From: CAYGAW01 sp964492135 | GTDB lineage: Bacteria > Chloroflexota > Anaerolineae > UBA7937 > B3-Chlor | Direction: 5' to 3' | Assembly: GCA_964492135.1 (NCBI GenBank) | Contig: CAZBJW010000239.1 | Span: 1-6,907 of the forward strand | DNA: 6,907 nucleotides | Shown here: positions 1 to 5,255 of the stretch, piece by piece | Numbering within the stretch: the first letter of the stretch is position 1 | Layout: each line of letters opens with the position of its first letter | Made by a program: the position numbers and the translations under genes | The notes under the pieces: model-generated | The model's input: only the letters and a program-made list of their open reading frames with translations | Databases searched by the model: none | Told to the model about the DNA's origin: nothing

Positions 1-1720
1 CTTCCAGGTCGAGAGCACTGGAATGCGCCGGGTGCTGCGCGATCTGCAGCCCAGTTGCTTCGGCGACGTGATGGCCGCTATCGCGCTGTATCGTCCAGGG
101 CCCATGGAATACATCCCGGAGTTCATTACGCGAAAGCACGGTCAAACGCCCATCACATATCTGGTCCCTGAGCTGGAGCCCATTCTGGAAGAAACCCACG
201 GCGTGATCGTCTACCAGGAGCAGATAATTCGCATCGCTCAAGAACTAGCAGGCTTCACCACCAGCGACGCCGACACCTTCCGTCACGCCATCGGCAAGAA
301 GAAAGCCGAAGAGCTGGAGGCCCAGCGCGACAAGTTCATCAGAGGAGCGGTCGACAAGGGCTTGGCGGAGGAGACGGCCAAAGGGATCTTCAAGATGATC
401 GAGTACTTCGCCCGATACGGCTTCAACAAGGCACACGCTGCCGCCTACGCCGTGATCACCTGTCAGACTGCCTACCTGAAGGCCAGATACCCTGTGGAGT
501 ACATGACGGCTCTGCTCACTGTCGACAGAGACAACAGCGACAAGGTCGCTGTGGGGGTTGCCGATTGTCGTCGCATGGCCATTCCTGTGTGGCCACCGAG
601 CGTGAATCATGGAGACCTGCACTTCACCATAGGGGAAGAACCTGCAGATCCTAACAAGGATGGAGAGCTAGAACCCGTACGGGGCATAAGGTTCGGTCTG
701 GGAGCGGTGAAGAACGTGGGCCAGGGGCCAATTGAGGCCATCTTAAAAGGGCGCAAAGACCGCCCCTTCACTGACATCAACGACTTCTGCCGCCGCGTCG
801 ACTTGAGGCAGGTGAATCGACGGGCACTGGACAGTCTCATCCGTTGCGGAGCGCTTGATGAGTTCGGGCCCAGAGGTCAGCTGCTGAACTGCATAGATAC
901 GATGATGGCTGTTAGCCAGCAAGTCCACTATGCTGAGGAGATCGGCCAGATGAGCCTGTTTGGCCTCGACGAGGAGCCGGGACTTTCTCCGGACCTGGGT
1001 GAAGGCCCCGACATACCTCGCCGCACGCGACTCGCATGGGAGAAGGAGTTGCTGGGCCTGTACGTCTCCGAGCATCCTCTACAGCAGATTTCCGCCAGAT
1101 TGGAGCGGGACGTCACTTGCTTTTGCGGTCAGATAGACAGAAGCCTGCACAGGCAAACAGTGATCATCGCCGGCATGGTATCGAGAGTGCGTCGTATTAC
1201 GACCAAGAAGGACCAACTCATGGCCTTCGCGCAGTTGGAGGATTTGCACGGCAGCATAGAGGTCGTTGTCTTCCCTAAGGCTTACGAGAAGACACGCGAA
1301 CTGTGGCAGCCTGACAATATTCTGTTAATCAGAGGCAAGGTCCAGGTCAGGGAAGATGAAGCGAAGGTGATTTGCGAGTCGGCCGTCGACTATCACTCCT
1401 GGACCGAGAACGCCCAAGGAGAGAAGGATACCGGCGACAAAGAGGAGGCTGCACCGCGCAAAGTCCGACGTCAATTGCACATCAGCATTCCCCGCAGCGG
1501 CGACCACGAGAAAGACGTAAGGCTCTTGAGCGAGGTTCATTCCCTCTTGACAAGTCAACCCGGTGACGACGTCTTCAACCTCTATGTACCTCGCGATGAC
1601 TGCACAGTGCAGCTGATTTTCCCCAATGATACGACTGGCTATTCCCCATCTTTGGAGAAAGCCGTCGCCGAATTGCTGGGGGAAGGCTGTCTCATGGTAG
1701 TGAGACTCGATGAGCCCTGA
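1..1720 (+). CDS. dnaE: DNA polymerase III alpha subunit, C-terminal half (5' end outside window)
   Basis: Catalytic subunit of the replicative DNA polymerase. The frame is open to the left edge: the codons before the first ATG (position 23) read FQVESTG, continuing the conserved DnaE segment FQ(L/V)ESxGM, so the ATG at 23 is internal. About 572 residues are present, roughly half of a usual 1,150-residue DnaE; the PHP domain and the first palm aspartates lie upstream. Counting from the Met at 23: ALYRPGPM follows a conserved Asp (FGD), probably the third palm aspartate; GVIVYQEQ is at 60-67; FARYGFNKAHAAAYA at 129-143; the helix-hairpin-helix region, starting near FGLGAVKNVG, at about 219-285; LGLYVSEHPL at 344-353; an OB-fold at about 380-455; then a charged linker and the C-terminal domain associated with tau binding. 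It resembles DnaE1 rather than PolC. Stop is TGA at 1718-1720. Confidence 0.96.
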   Translation, partial: FQVESTGMRRVLRDLQPSCFGDVMAAIALYRPGPMEYIPEFITRKHGQTPITYLVPELEPILEETHGVIVYQEQIIRIAQELAGFTTSDADTFRHAIGKKKAEELEAQRDKFIRGAVDKGLAEETAKGIFKMIEYFARYGFNKAHAAAYAVITCQTAYLKARYPVEYMTALLTVDRDNSDKVAVGVADCRRMAIPVWPPSVNHGDLHFTIGEEPADPNKDGELEPVRGIRFGLGAVKNVGQGPIEAILKGRKDRPFTDINDFCRRVDLRQVNRRALDSLIRCGALDEFGPRGQLLNCIDTMMAVSQQVHYAEEIGQMSLFGLDEEPGLSPDLGEGPDIPRRTRLAWEKELLGLYVSEHPLQQISARLERDVTCFCGQIDRSLHRQTVIIAGMVSRVRRITTKKDQLMAFAQLEDLHGSIEVVVFPKAYEKTRELWQPDNILLIRGKVQVREDEAKVICESAVDYHSWTENAQGEKDTGDKEEAAPRKVRRQLHISIPRSGDHEKDVRLLSEVHSLLTSQPGDDVFNLYVPRDDCTVQLIFPNDTTGYSPSLEKAVAELLGEGCLMVVRLDEP

Positions 1721-1725
1721 ACCGA

Positions 1726-1748
1726 CGCAGCCATACGCTTCGGCTGCG
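1726..1748 (+). terminator. Hairpin in the dnaE-pfkA gap, possible weak terminator
   Basis: A perfect 7-bp inverted repeat, CGCAGCC (1726-1732) and GGCTGCG (1742-1748), with a 9-nt loop, begins 6 nt after the dnaE stop. No run of T follows (the next bases are ACCAGCTTTAGG), so it is not a classical intrinsic terminator. It could reduce read-through, stabilise a processed end, or mean nothing. No promoter was recognised between dnaE and pfkA. Confidence 0.3.
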
Positions 1749-1783
1749 ACCAGCTTTAGGGGGAAGATCCCAAGGGGGCATTC

Positions 1784-2767
1784 ATGAAAAGACTAGGTGT
1801 ACTAACCAGCGGGGGCGATGCTCCCGGAACGAATGCCTGCATCAGAGCCGTAGTAAGGACGGCGCTGGCCCACGATCTCGAGGTCTTGGGCATACGCCGG
1901 GGCTACGCAGGTCTGATGGAAGATGAGGTGGAGCCCATGTTTGGCCGGTTTGTGGGCGGCATCAGCCATAGGGGCGGTACCATTCTTAAGACCGCCCGCA
2001 CGGAGAAGTTCAAGACGGCCGAAGGTCTACAGCGGGCCATGAATACCCTACGCAGGCACAACATCGACCTGCTGGTGATCATCGGTGGAGATGGTTCCTT
2101 GCGAGGAGCCCTGCATCTATACGAGCAAGGATTCCCGGTCGTCGGTATACCTGCGACGATAGACAACGACGTTCCTTTCACGGACATGGCCCTCGGTGTC
2201 GACACGGCCATGAATACCGCCCTCAGAGCTATAGACAAGATCAAAGATACGGCCACTTCCCACAGAAGGGCTTTCCTAGTCGAGACCATGGGCCGTGATT
2301 CAGGTTACCTCGCCCTCATGGTTGGAATGGCCAGTTGCGCCGAAGCGATCGTGATTCCTGAAATGCCCACCACCTGCCAGGAGATCCTGGACTCGATGAA
2401 AGAAGCCTACAGTAAGGGGAAAGCCCATTTCATCATTGTCATTGCCGAGGGCGCCGAGCCTGACTGCGGCACGATAGACGAGTACCTGAAGGAGCGAGAG
2501 AAGGAGCTAGGTTTCGGGGTGCGCGTAAGCATCCTAGGGTATATCCAACGAGGGGGCTCGCCCACCGCCTTTGACCGGCTCCTGGCAACGCGACTAGGCG
2601 TGGCCGCCGTTGAACAGTTGTTAGAAGGCAACTATGGCAAGATGGCAGGACTGATCGGATCGCGGATAGTCGTTACCGATCTTGACAAGGTGGTCAGCGG
2701 AAGAAAGGAAGTGGAGCTACGTCTCTACGAAATGGCTCAAATGCTTGAGATCTACCCGCCCGTCTGA
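1784..2767 (+). CDS. pfkA: 6-phosphofructokinase, PfkA family, probably ATP-dependent
   Basis: Phosphorylates fructose 6-phosphate to fructose 1,6-bisphosphate, the committed step of glycolysis, in the cytosol. Its 327 residues compare with 320 in E. coli PfkA, and numbering matches E. coli through residue 222. Visible: TSGGDAPG at 8-15 (nucleotide loop), R72, GGDGS at 101-105, TIDND at 125-129 with catalytic D127, R162, MGR at 169-171, E222, R247 and the YIQRGGSP segment at 253-260 with R256. Gly104 is the ATP-type residue; pyrophosphate enzymes have Asp there and Lys at 124. Here residue 124 is Ala instead of the usual Gly, and Tyr253 replaces E. coli His249. R21, R25 and K213 of the E. coli effector site are conserved, so allosteric control is possible. 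Start ATG has AAGGGGG at 1772-1778, 5 nt upstream. It follows dnaE by 63 bp. In Firmicutes pfkA also lies a few genes after dnaE (dnaE-accDA-pfkA). Confidence 0.95.
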   Translation: MKRLGVLTSGGDAPGTNACIRAVVRTALAHDLEVLGIRRGYAGLMEDEVEPMFGRFVGGISHRGGTILKTARTEKFKTAEGLQRAMNTLRRHNIDLLVIIGGDGSLRGALHLYEQGFPVVGIPATIDNDVPFTDMALGVDTAMNTALRAIDKIKDTATSHRRAFLVETMGRDSGYLALMVGMASCAEAIVIPEMPTTCQEILDSMKEAYSKGKAHFIIVIAEGAEPDCGTIDEYLKEREKELGFGVRVSILGYIQRGGSPTAFDRLLATRLGVAAVEQLLEGNYGKMAGLIGSRIVVTDLDKVVSGRKEVELRLYEMAQMLEIYPPV

Positions 2768-2769
2768 GC

Positions 2770-3045
2770 CTATTCCTTCACTCTTCGAACCTCGAAAACG
2801 ACGGGGTTATAGGCATCGGGACAGGCGTGGGTGGCCACATCCTTGTCCTTCAGCCAGGGGAACTCAGCCCCATATCGCATGGCATAAACTTTAGGTATGA
2901 CGCTATAGAGTGCGCTGAAACAGATCTCCCCATCGACCGTCCGTCCGTCGAAGACGATCACGTCCCCCACTTTGTGACCGAAGCCGCACGTTCCTTTCTG
3001 CTCGATCACTCTCAGTTCGACCTTGTACTCTTGATTCTCAGCCAT
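2770..3045 (-). CDS. Small conserved protein of unknown function, TIGR04076-like
   Basis: A 91-residue cytosolic-looking protein with no signal peptide or membrane segment. The pattern of an N-terminal VIEQKGTCGFGHKVGD, a central GEICFSALYSVIP, then RYGAEFPW and a C-terminal HACPDAYNPVVFEVRRV matches what I recall of the TIGR04076 family, which has no assigned function. Candidate ligands are C20, H24 (C-x3-H), C42 and C75; three Cys and one His could bind a metal or an iron-sulfur cluster, but this is inference. Start ATG has a strong AAGGAG Shine-Dalgarno (3052-3057) with a 6-nt spacer. It is the last gene of the minus-strand cluster, 88 bp after the MBL gene, and its TAG stop lies 2 bp from the convergent pfkA stop. 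The family assignment is from memory of its consensus. Confidence 0.85.
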   Translation of the reverse strand: MAENQEYKVELRVIEQKGTCGFGHKVGDVIVFDGRTVDGEICFSALYSVIPKVYAMRYGAEFPWLKDKDVATHACPDAYNPVVFEVRRVKE

Positions 3046-3133
3046 TCGACGCTCCTTCCATCAATCTACTAGCTGTCCAGCGAGCCTGTGCTGGGAGGGG
3101 ACGCACAGCCTTCCATCCTTCGCCCAAGGTCCG

Positions 3134-3934
3134 TCACGCTTGCAGGGGCAGAAGAACGGAGAACTCTCTGAACTCGTACTGCCGCAGAGGTCCCCACGCA
3201 GAGTCCATCACCCGGTACGGGGCCGCACTTGAGGCTATCAACTCGAAGCCCTCCGCCATCCTTACCAGGATGTCCGGTTCCAGGGGCGTCTGGTTGTGGC
3301 CCGGTAGCACCAATTCCAGGCTGGACGCCAGGCCGCCAAGTCGCTCCATGGTTTCGTGATACGCGACAAGATCGGAATCCTCAAACTGTGCGTACAAGGG
3401 ACCGGCATAAACGGTGTCTCCGGTGAACAGCAACCCGTCCTCGGTCAAGAGACAGACGCTGCCCGGCGAGTGGCCAGGGGTGTGGAGTACCAACAGACGA
3501 CGACCACCTAAGTCCAGGACATCCCCTTCGCCCAGCAGCCGGTCAGCCTTGGACGGCAGAATGTGGTAGCTACTGGGATCGAAATCGGGAGGGGGCGCGC
3601 CCCAGAAGTTCTCCGGTCGCATGGCGTCTCGCAGTATCTCGTCAGGCGCATCTTGTTCCAAAAGACGGGCCTCCGCCTCGTGTATTGATATGTGATCGAA
3701 GCGGTGGTTGTCCCCGATGTGATCCCAATGATAGTGGGTATTCACCACCGTGACGGGCAAATTCGTCAATCCGCTCACCAGACTGTGCATATCTGCGATG
3801 CCCATCCCCGTATCCAAGAGCACGGCGGTTTCATTCCCCAGGATGAGATAAGAAATCACCTGCTCCCAATGTGCCGACTCCAGGATGGCGTAGACATCCT
3901 GAGCCACCGTTGTGGTTTCGAACCAACTGTTCAC
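3134..3934 (-). CDS. Metallo-beta-lactamase-fold hydrolase (glyoxalase II-like)
   Basis: A 266-residue metal-dependent hydrolase of the MBL superfamily, cytosolic (no signal peptide). The full metal-ligand set is visible: DTG at 41-43, HYHWDH at 67-72 (H67, H69, D71, H72), H155 in HTPGHSPGS, D173 in FTGDTVYAG and H213 in LPGHNQTP. The enzyme should therefore bind two metal ions, usually zinc in this family. The HTPGHSPG motif and short C-terminus resemble glyoxalase II-like thioesterases and generic MBL hydrolases more than secreted beta-lactamases or RNases of the beta-CASP group. The substrate is unknown. An insert at about 100-130, rich in Pro and Trp/Phe, may shape the active site. The ATG start agrees with family N-termini (WFE...VYAI), but its ribosome site is poor: GAGGG about 12 nt upstream. 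It lies 40 bp after the nitrilase-family gene, so co-transcription is likely. Confidence 0.9.
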   Translation of the reverse strand: MNSWFETTTVAQDVYAILESAHWEQVISYLILGNETAVLLDTGMGIADMHSLVSGLTNLPVTVVNTHYHWDHIGDNHRFDHISIHEAEARLLEQDAPDEILRDAMRPENFWGAPPPDFDPSSYHILPSKADRLLGEGDVLDLGGRRLLVLHTPGHSPGSVCLLTEDGLLFTGDTVYAGPLYAQFEDSDLVAYHETMERLGGLASSLELVLPGHNQTPLEPDILVRMAEGFELIASSAAPYRVMDSAWGPLRQYEFREFSVLLPLQA

Positions 3935-3974
3935 TGCCAGTAAGGCCCTCGAAGTGCCGCTGCCAGCTCGCCCG

Positions 3975-4763
3975 CTACTCCCTCGTGTAGACCTCTTCCT
4001 GTCTATCCTGGAGGGTAGGCATGGCTTGTCTCACCTCATCCACGGCGTCGAGGTCTAAGACGGCTGTTATCAGCGTTTCCTTGTCATCGGCGCCGACTAT
4101 CAACTCGCCAGAGGGATCGTAGATGGCAGAGTGGCCGAAAAAGCGCCACTCGCCCGACTCGCCCACGCGGTTGCAGGCGACTACGAAGAACTGATTCTCG
4201 ATCGCCCTGGCCTTCAGAAGGGTCTGCCAGTGCGACAGTCGCGGATAGGGCCACTCGGCGGTGAGGAAGACTACCCTGGTACCTGCCAAGGCATACTTCC
4301 TGAAGAGCTCTGGGAAACGGAGGTCATAGCAGATGGCCAGAGCGCTCTTGCCCCAGGGCAAGTCGAAAACGGGGGCCTCGTGGCCAGGGACAAGATACTT
4401 GGGCTCCTCCATCGGTTTGAAGAGGTGCACTTTGGAGTATTCTGCCAGGCAGTCACCCTGAGGGGAGAAGATCGTGGCCTTGTTGCTGTAGCCTTGGTCG
4501 GCCGAGGAGAGCAAGGAGCCGATGATGTAGATAGAATGCACCTTCGCTATCTTGCCAACCTCGGCGAAGACCCCTTCGTCAATCGGCGTGGCGTGCTCTC
4601 GAACCCGTTCCAGGTCATAGCCGGTAGACCACAACTCCGGATAGACGACCACCTCCGAGCCCCTTCGTCGGGCTTCGGCCGTCATGGCCTGCATCTTGTC
4701 CAGATTCTTATCTGGCTTCCCGAGGGCGATGTCCATCTGCCCCAAGGAGACATTGAGCTTCAT
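3975..4763 (-). CDS. Carbon-nitrogen hydrolase (nitrilase superfamily), omega-amidase-like
   Basis: Cleaves a carbon-nitrogen bond of an amide or related compound using the Glu-Lys-Cys triad of the nitrilase superfamily. From the ATG at 4763 (262 residues) the triad is E43 in VVYPELW, K111 in EYSKVHLF and C145 in AICYDLRFPEL. The AEWP...HWQTLLKARAIENQ stretch recalls omega-amidases (Nit2/YafV type), which hydrolyse 2-oxoglutaramate or 2-oxosuccinamate; that specificity is inference. I chose the ATG because AGAAGG at 4770-4775 sits 6 nt upstream and the protein then starts MKLNVSLGQMD, as relatives do. A GTG at 4784, seven codons earlier, is directly preceded by an in-frame TAG and has no Shine-Dalgarno. 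It lies 60 bp after the HTH gene and 40 bp before the MBL gene, so it probably belongs to the same operon. Confidence 0.92.
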   Translation of the reverse strand: MKLNVSLGQMDIALGKPDKNLDKMQAMTAEARRRGSEVVVYPELWSTGYDLERVREHATPIDEGVFAEVGKIAKVHSIYIIGSLLSSADQGYSNKATIFSPQGDCLAEYSKVHLFKPMEEPKYLVPGHEAPVFDLPWGKSALAICYDLRFPELFRKYALAGTRVVFLTAEWPYPRLSHWQTLLKARAIENQFFVVACNRVGESGEWRFFGHSAIYDPSGELIVGADDKETLITAVLDLDAVDEVRQAMPTLQDRQEEVYTRE

Positions 4764-4769
4764 GGAGAG

Positions 4770-4775
4770 CCTTCT
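4770..4775 (-). promoter_or_regulatory. Ribosome binding site deciding the amidase start
   Basis: AGAAGG on the minus strand, 6 nt before the ATG at 4763. It supports this ATG over the GTG at 4784, which has no comparable site. Confidence 0.6.
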
Positions 4776-4823
4776 GAGTTCCACCTAGCCAGGACCCGAA
4801 GGAGCGAAGCTCAGCGGCAAACC

Positions 4824-5024
4824 CTATGCCCGCCTGTGTCCAACCTCGTGCTCCCTCAGCCAGCTTTGTATGCGCTCCCTGTTGAAGCGCCACCGATTCC
4901 CCACCTTGTACGCGGGGATGTCGCCTTGCCTGGCCATGCGGTAGATGGTCATCTCATGCATCCTGAGATACCCGGCCACCTCTCGGACGGTCATGATCGT
5001 CGGCAGTTCACCGTCGGCGGACAC
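4824..5024 (-). CDS. Small excisionase/MerR-like helix-turn-helix DNA-binding protein
   Basis: A 66-residue protein that is essentially one DNA-binding domain of the HTH_17/excisionase type. Residues 12-31 (TVREVAGYLRMHEMTIYRMA) form the helix-turn-helix, 33-48 (QGDIPAYKVGNRWRF region) the wing, and 50-59 a last helix (RERIQSWLRE). No effector or integrase domain is present, and no integrase, phage gene or att site is nearby, so a role as local transcription regulator is likelier than excisionase. Start is GTG: a perfect AAGGAGG (5029-5035) lies just upstream with a 4-nt spacer, whereas the ATG at 4994 (residue 11) has no clear site. It is the first gene of the minus-strand cluster behind a perfect consensus promoter, which fits autoregulation or control of the downstream hydrolases. 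Its target is unknown. Confidence 0.88.
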   Translation of the reverse strand: MSADGELPTIMTVREVAGYLRMHEMTIYRMARQGDIPAYKVGNRWRFNRERIQSWLREHEVGHRRA

Positions 5025-5028
5025 CGCT

Positions 5029-5035
5029 CCTCCTT
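5029..5035 (-). promoter_or_regulatory. Strong Shine-Dalgarno for the HTH gene
   Basis: AAGGAGG on the minus strand, 4 nt before GTG 5024. It is a full match to the 16S anti-Shine-Dalgarno and is the main reason for choosing this GTG. The spacer is somewhat short. Confidence 0.7.
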
Positions 5036-5075
5036 GCCTCTGACCTGGAAACCTCTCGACTCGTGAATGAACTGA

Positions 5076-5097
5076 CGGGCGTACTTCCGGTCGCCCG
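5076..5097 (-). other. GC-rich hairpin in the leader of the minus-strand operon
   Basis: CGGGCG and CGCCCG form a perfect 6-bp stem with a 10-nt loop, within the predicted leader of about 110 nt between the minus-strand promoter and the HTH start. No T-run follows, so it is not an intrinsic terminator. It does not match a riboswitch class I know. A structural or chance origin cannot be separated. Confidence 0.35.
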
Positions 5098-5114
5098 CGT
5101 TCAACAGAGTGACA

Positions 5115-5138
5115 GTTATGCTACAGCCAGGATAACTA
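5115..5138. repeat. Inverted repeat over the minus-strand start site, candidate operator
   Basis: AGTTAT (5115-5120) and ATAACT (5133-5138) are perfect 6-bp inverted arms separated by 12 bp, so the arm centres are 18 bp apart, near two helical turns. The minus-strand promoter has its -10 at 5141-5146, which places the transcription start near 5134, inside the repeat. That is a typical place for a repressor site; the adjacent HTH protein is the obvious candidate binder. This is inference from position and symmetry only. Confidence 0.4.
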
Positions 5139-5140
5139 AA

Positions 5141-5169
5141 TTATAATGGACTTAAGGCTGGGGTGTCAA
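5141..5169 (-). promoter_or_regulatory. Perfect consensus sigma70-type promoter of the HTH-hydrolase operon
   Basis: Read on the minus strand, TTGACA (5169-5164) is followed by a 17-bp spacer and TATAAT (5146-5141): all twelve consensus bases with optimal spacing. Predicted transcription start is near 5134, giving a leader of about 110 nt before the HTH gene. No ATG start codon lies in frame between the promoter and GTG 5024. Such an exact promoter should be strong unless repressed. Confidence 0.8.
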
Positions 5170-5186
5170 TGGCCCAAAGGTACTGT

Positions 5187-5215
5187 TTGGCATCCCCTGA
5201 GCACAGTGTTATAAT
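5187..5215 (+). promoter_or_regulatory. Strong sigma70-type promoter of nnr with extended -10
   Basis: TTGGCA (5187-5192, 5 of 6 consensus bases), a 17-bp spacer and a perfect TATAAT (5210-5215). TG at 5207-5208 one base before the -10 makes it an extended -10 element. The predicted start near 5222 gives a leader of about 34 nt before the nnr ATG at 5256. The promoter is back-to-back with the minus-strand one, with 17 bp between the two -35 boxes. Confidence 0.8.
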
Positions 5216-5242
5216 GACGGCGGCATACAGAGCGCGCCATGT

Positions 5243-5249
5243 GGAAGGG
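5243..5249 (+). promoter_or_regulatory. Ribosome binding site deciding the nnr start
   Basis: GGAAGGG lies 6 nt before ATG 5256. With the promoter at 5187-5215 it fixes this ATG as the start, rather than the in-frame GTG at 5163. Confidence 0.7.
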
Positions 5250-5255
5250 CACGAC

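Noticed and set aside
3076..3108. Two mutually exclusive short hairpins (CCAGC/GCTGG and CTGTGC/GCACAG) between the MBL and TIGR04076 genes
   Set aside because: Stems of 5-6 bp with 8-11 nt loops and no T-run; expected by chance in G+C-rich DNA and not convincing as terminator or attenuator.
4764..4784. GTG start of the amidase at 4784
   Set aside because: Immediately preceded by an in-frame TAG, no ribosome site, and the seven extra residues precede the normal family start.
4824..5024. Excisionase reading of the HTH protein as a sign of a prophage or integrative element
   Set aside because: No integrase, att-like repeats, phage genes or composition shift nearby; this HTH type is common in chromosomal regulators.
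4131..5066. Open frame of 311 codons on the plus strand
   Set aside because: Antisense to the clearly real amidase and HTH genes. It has low-complexity, Gly/Leu/Arg/His-rich composition and no recognisable domain, and is a by-product of high-G+C codon use.
5025..5105. In-frame upstream extension of the HTH gene from TTG at 5105
   Set aside because: The frame is open, but the TTG has no ribosome site, the added residues lie outside the HTH domain, and AAGGAGG points to GTG 5024.
5143..5148. TATAAT on the plus strand as a second nnr promoter
   Set aside because: The box is part of a palindromic ATTATAAT. On the plus strand the correctly spaced -35 matches poorly and the near-consensus GTGACA at 5110-5115 is 27 bp away. 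On the minus strand the -35 is perfect, so the minus reading explains it.
5163..5255. N-terminal extension of nnr from the in-frame GTG at 5163
   Set aside because: The nnr promoter (5187-5215) lies inside it, no Shine-Dalgarno precedes the GTG, and the extra 31 residues do not resemble the family, while ATG 5256 has GGAAGGG and a normal NnrE N-terminus.
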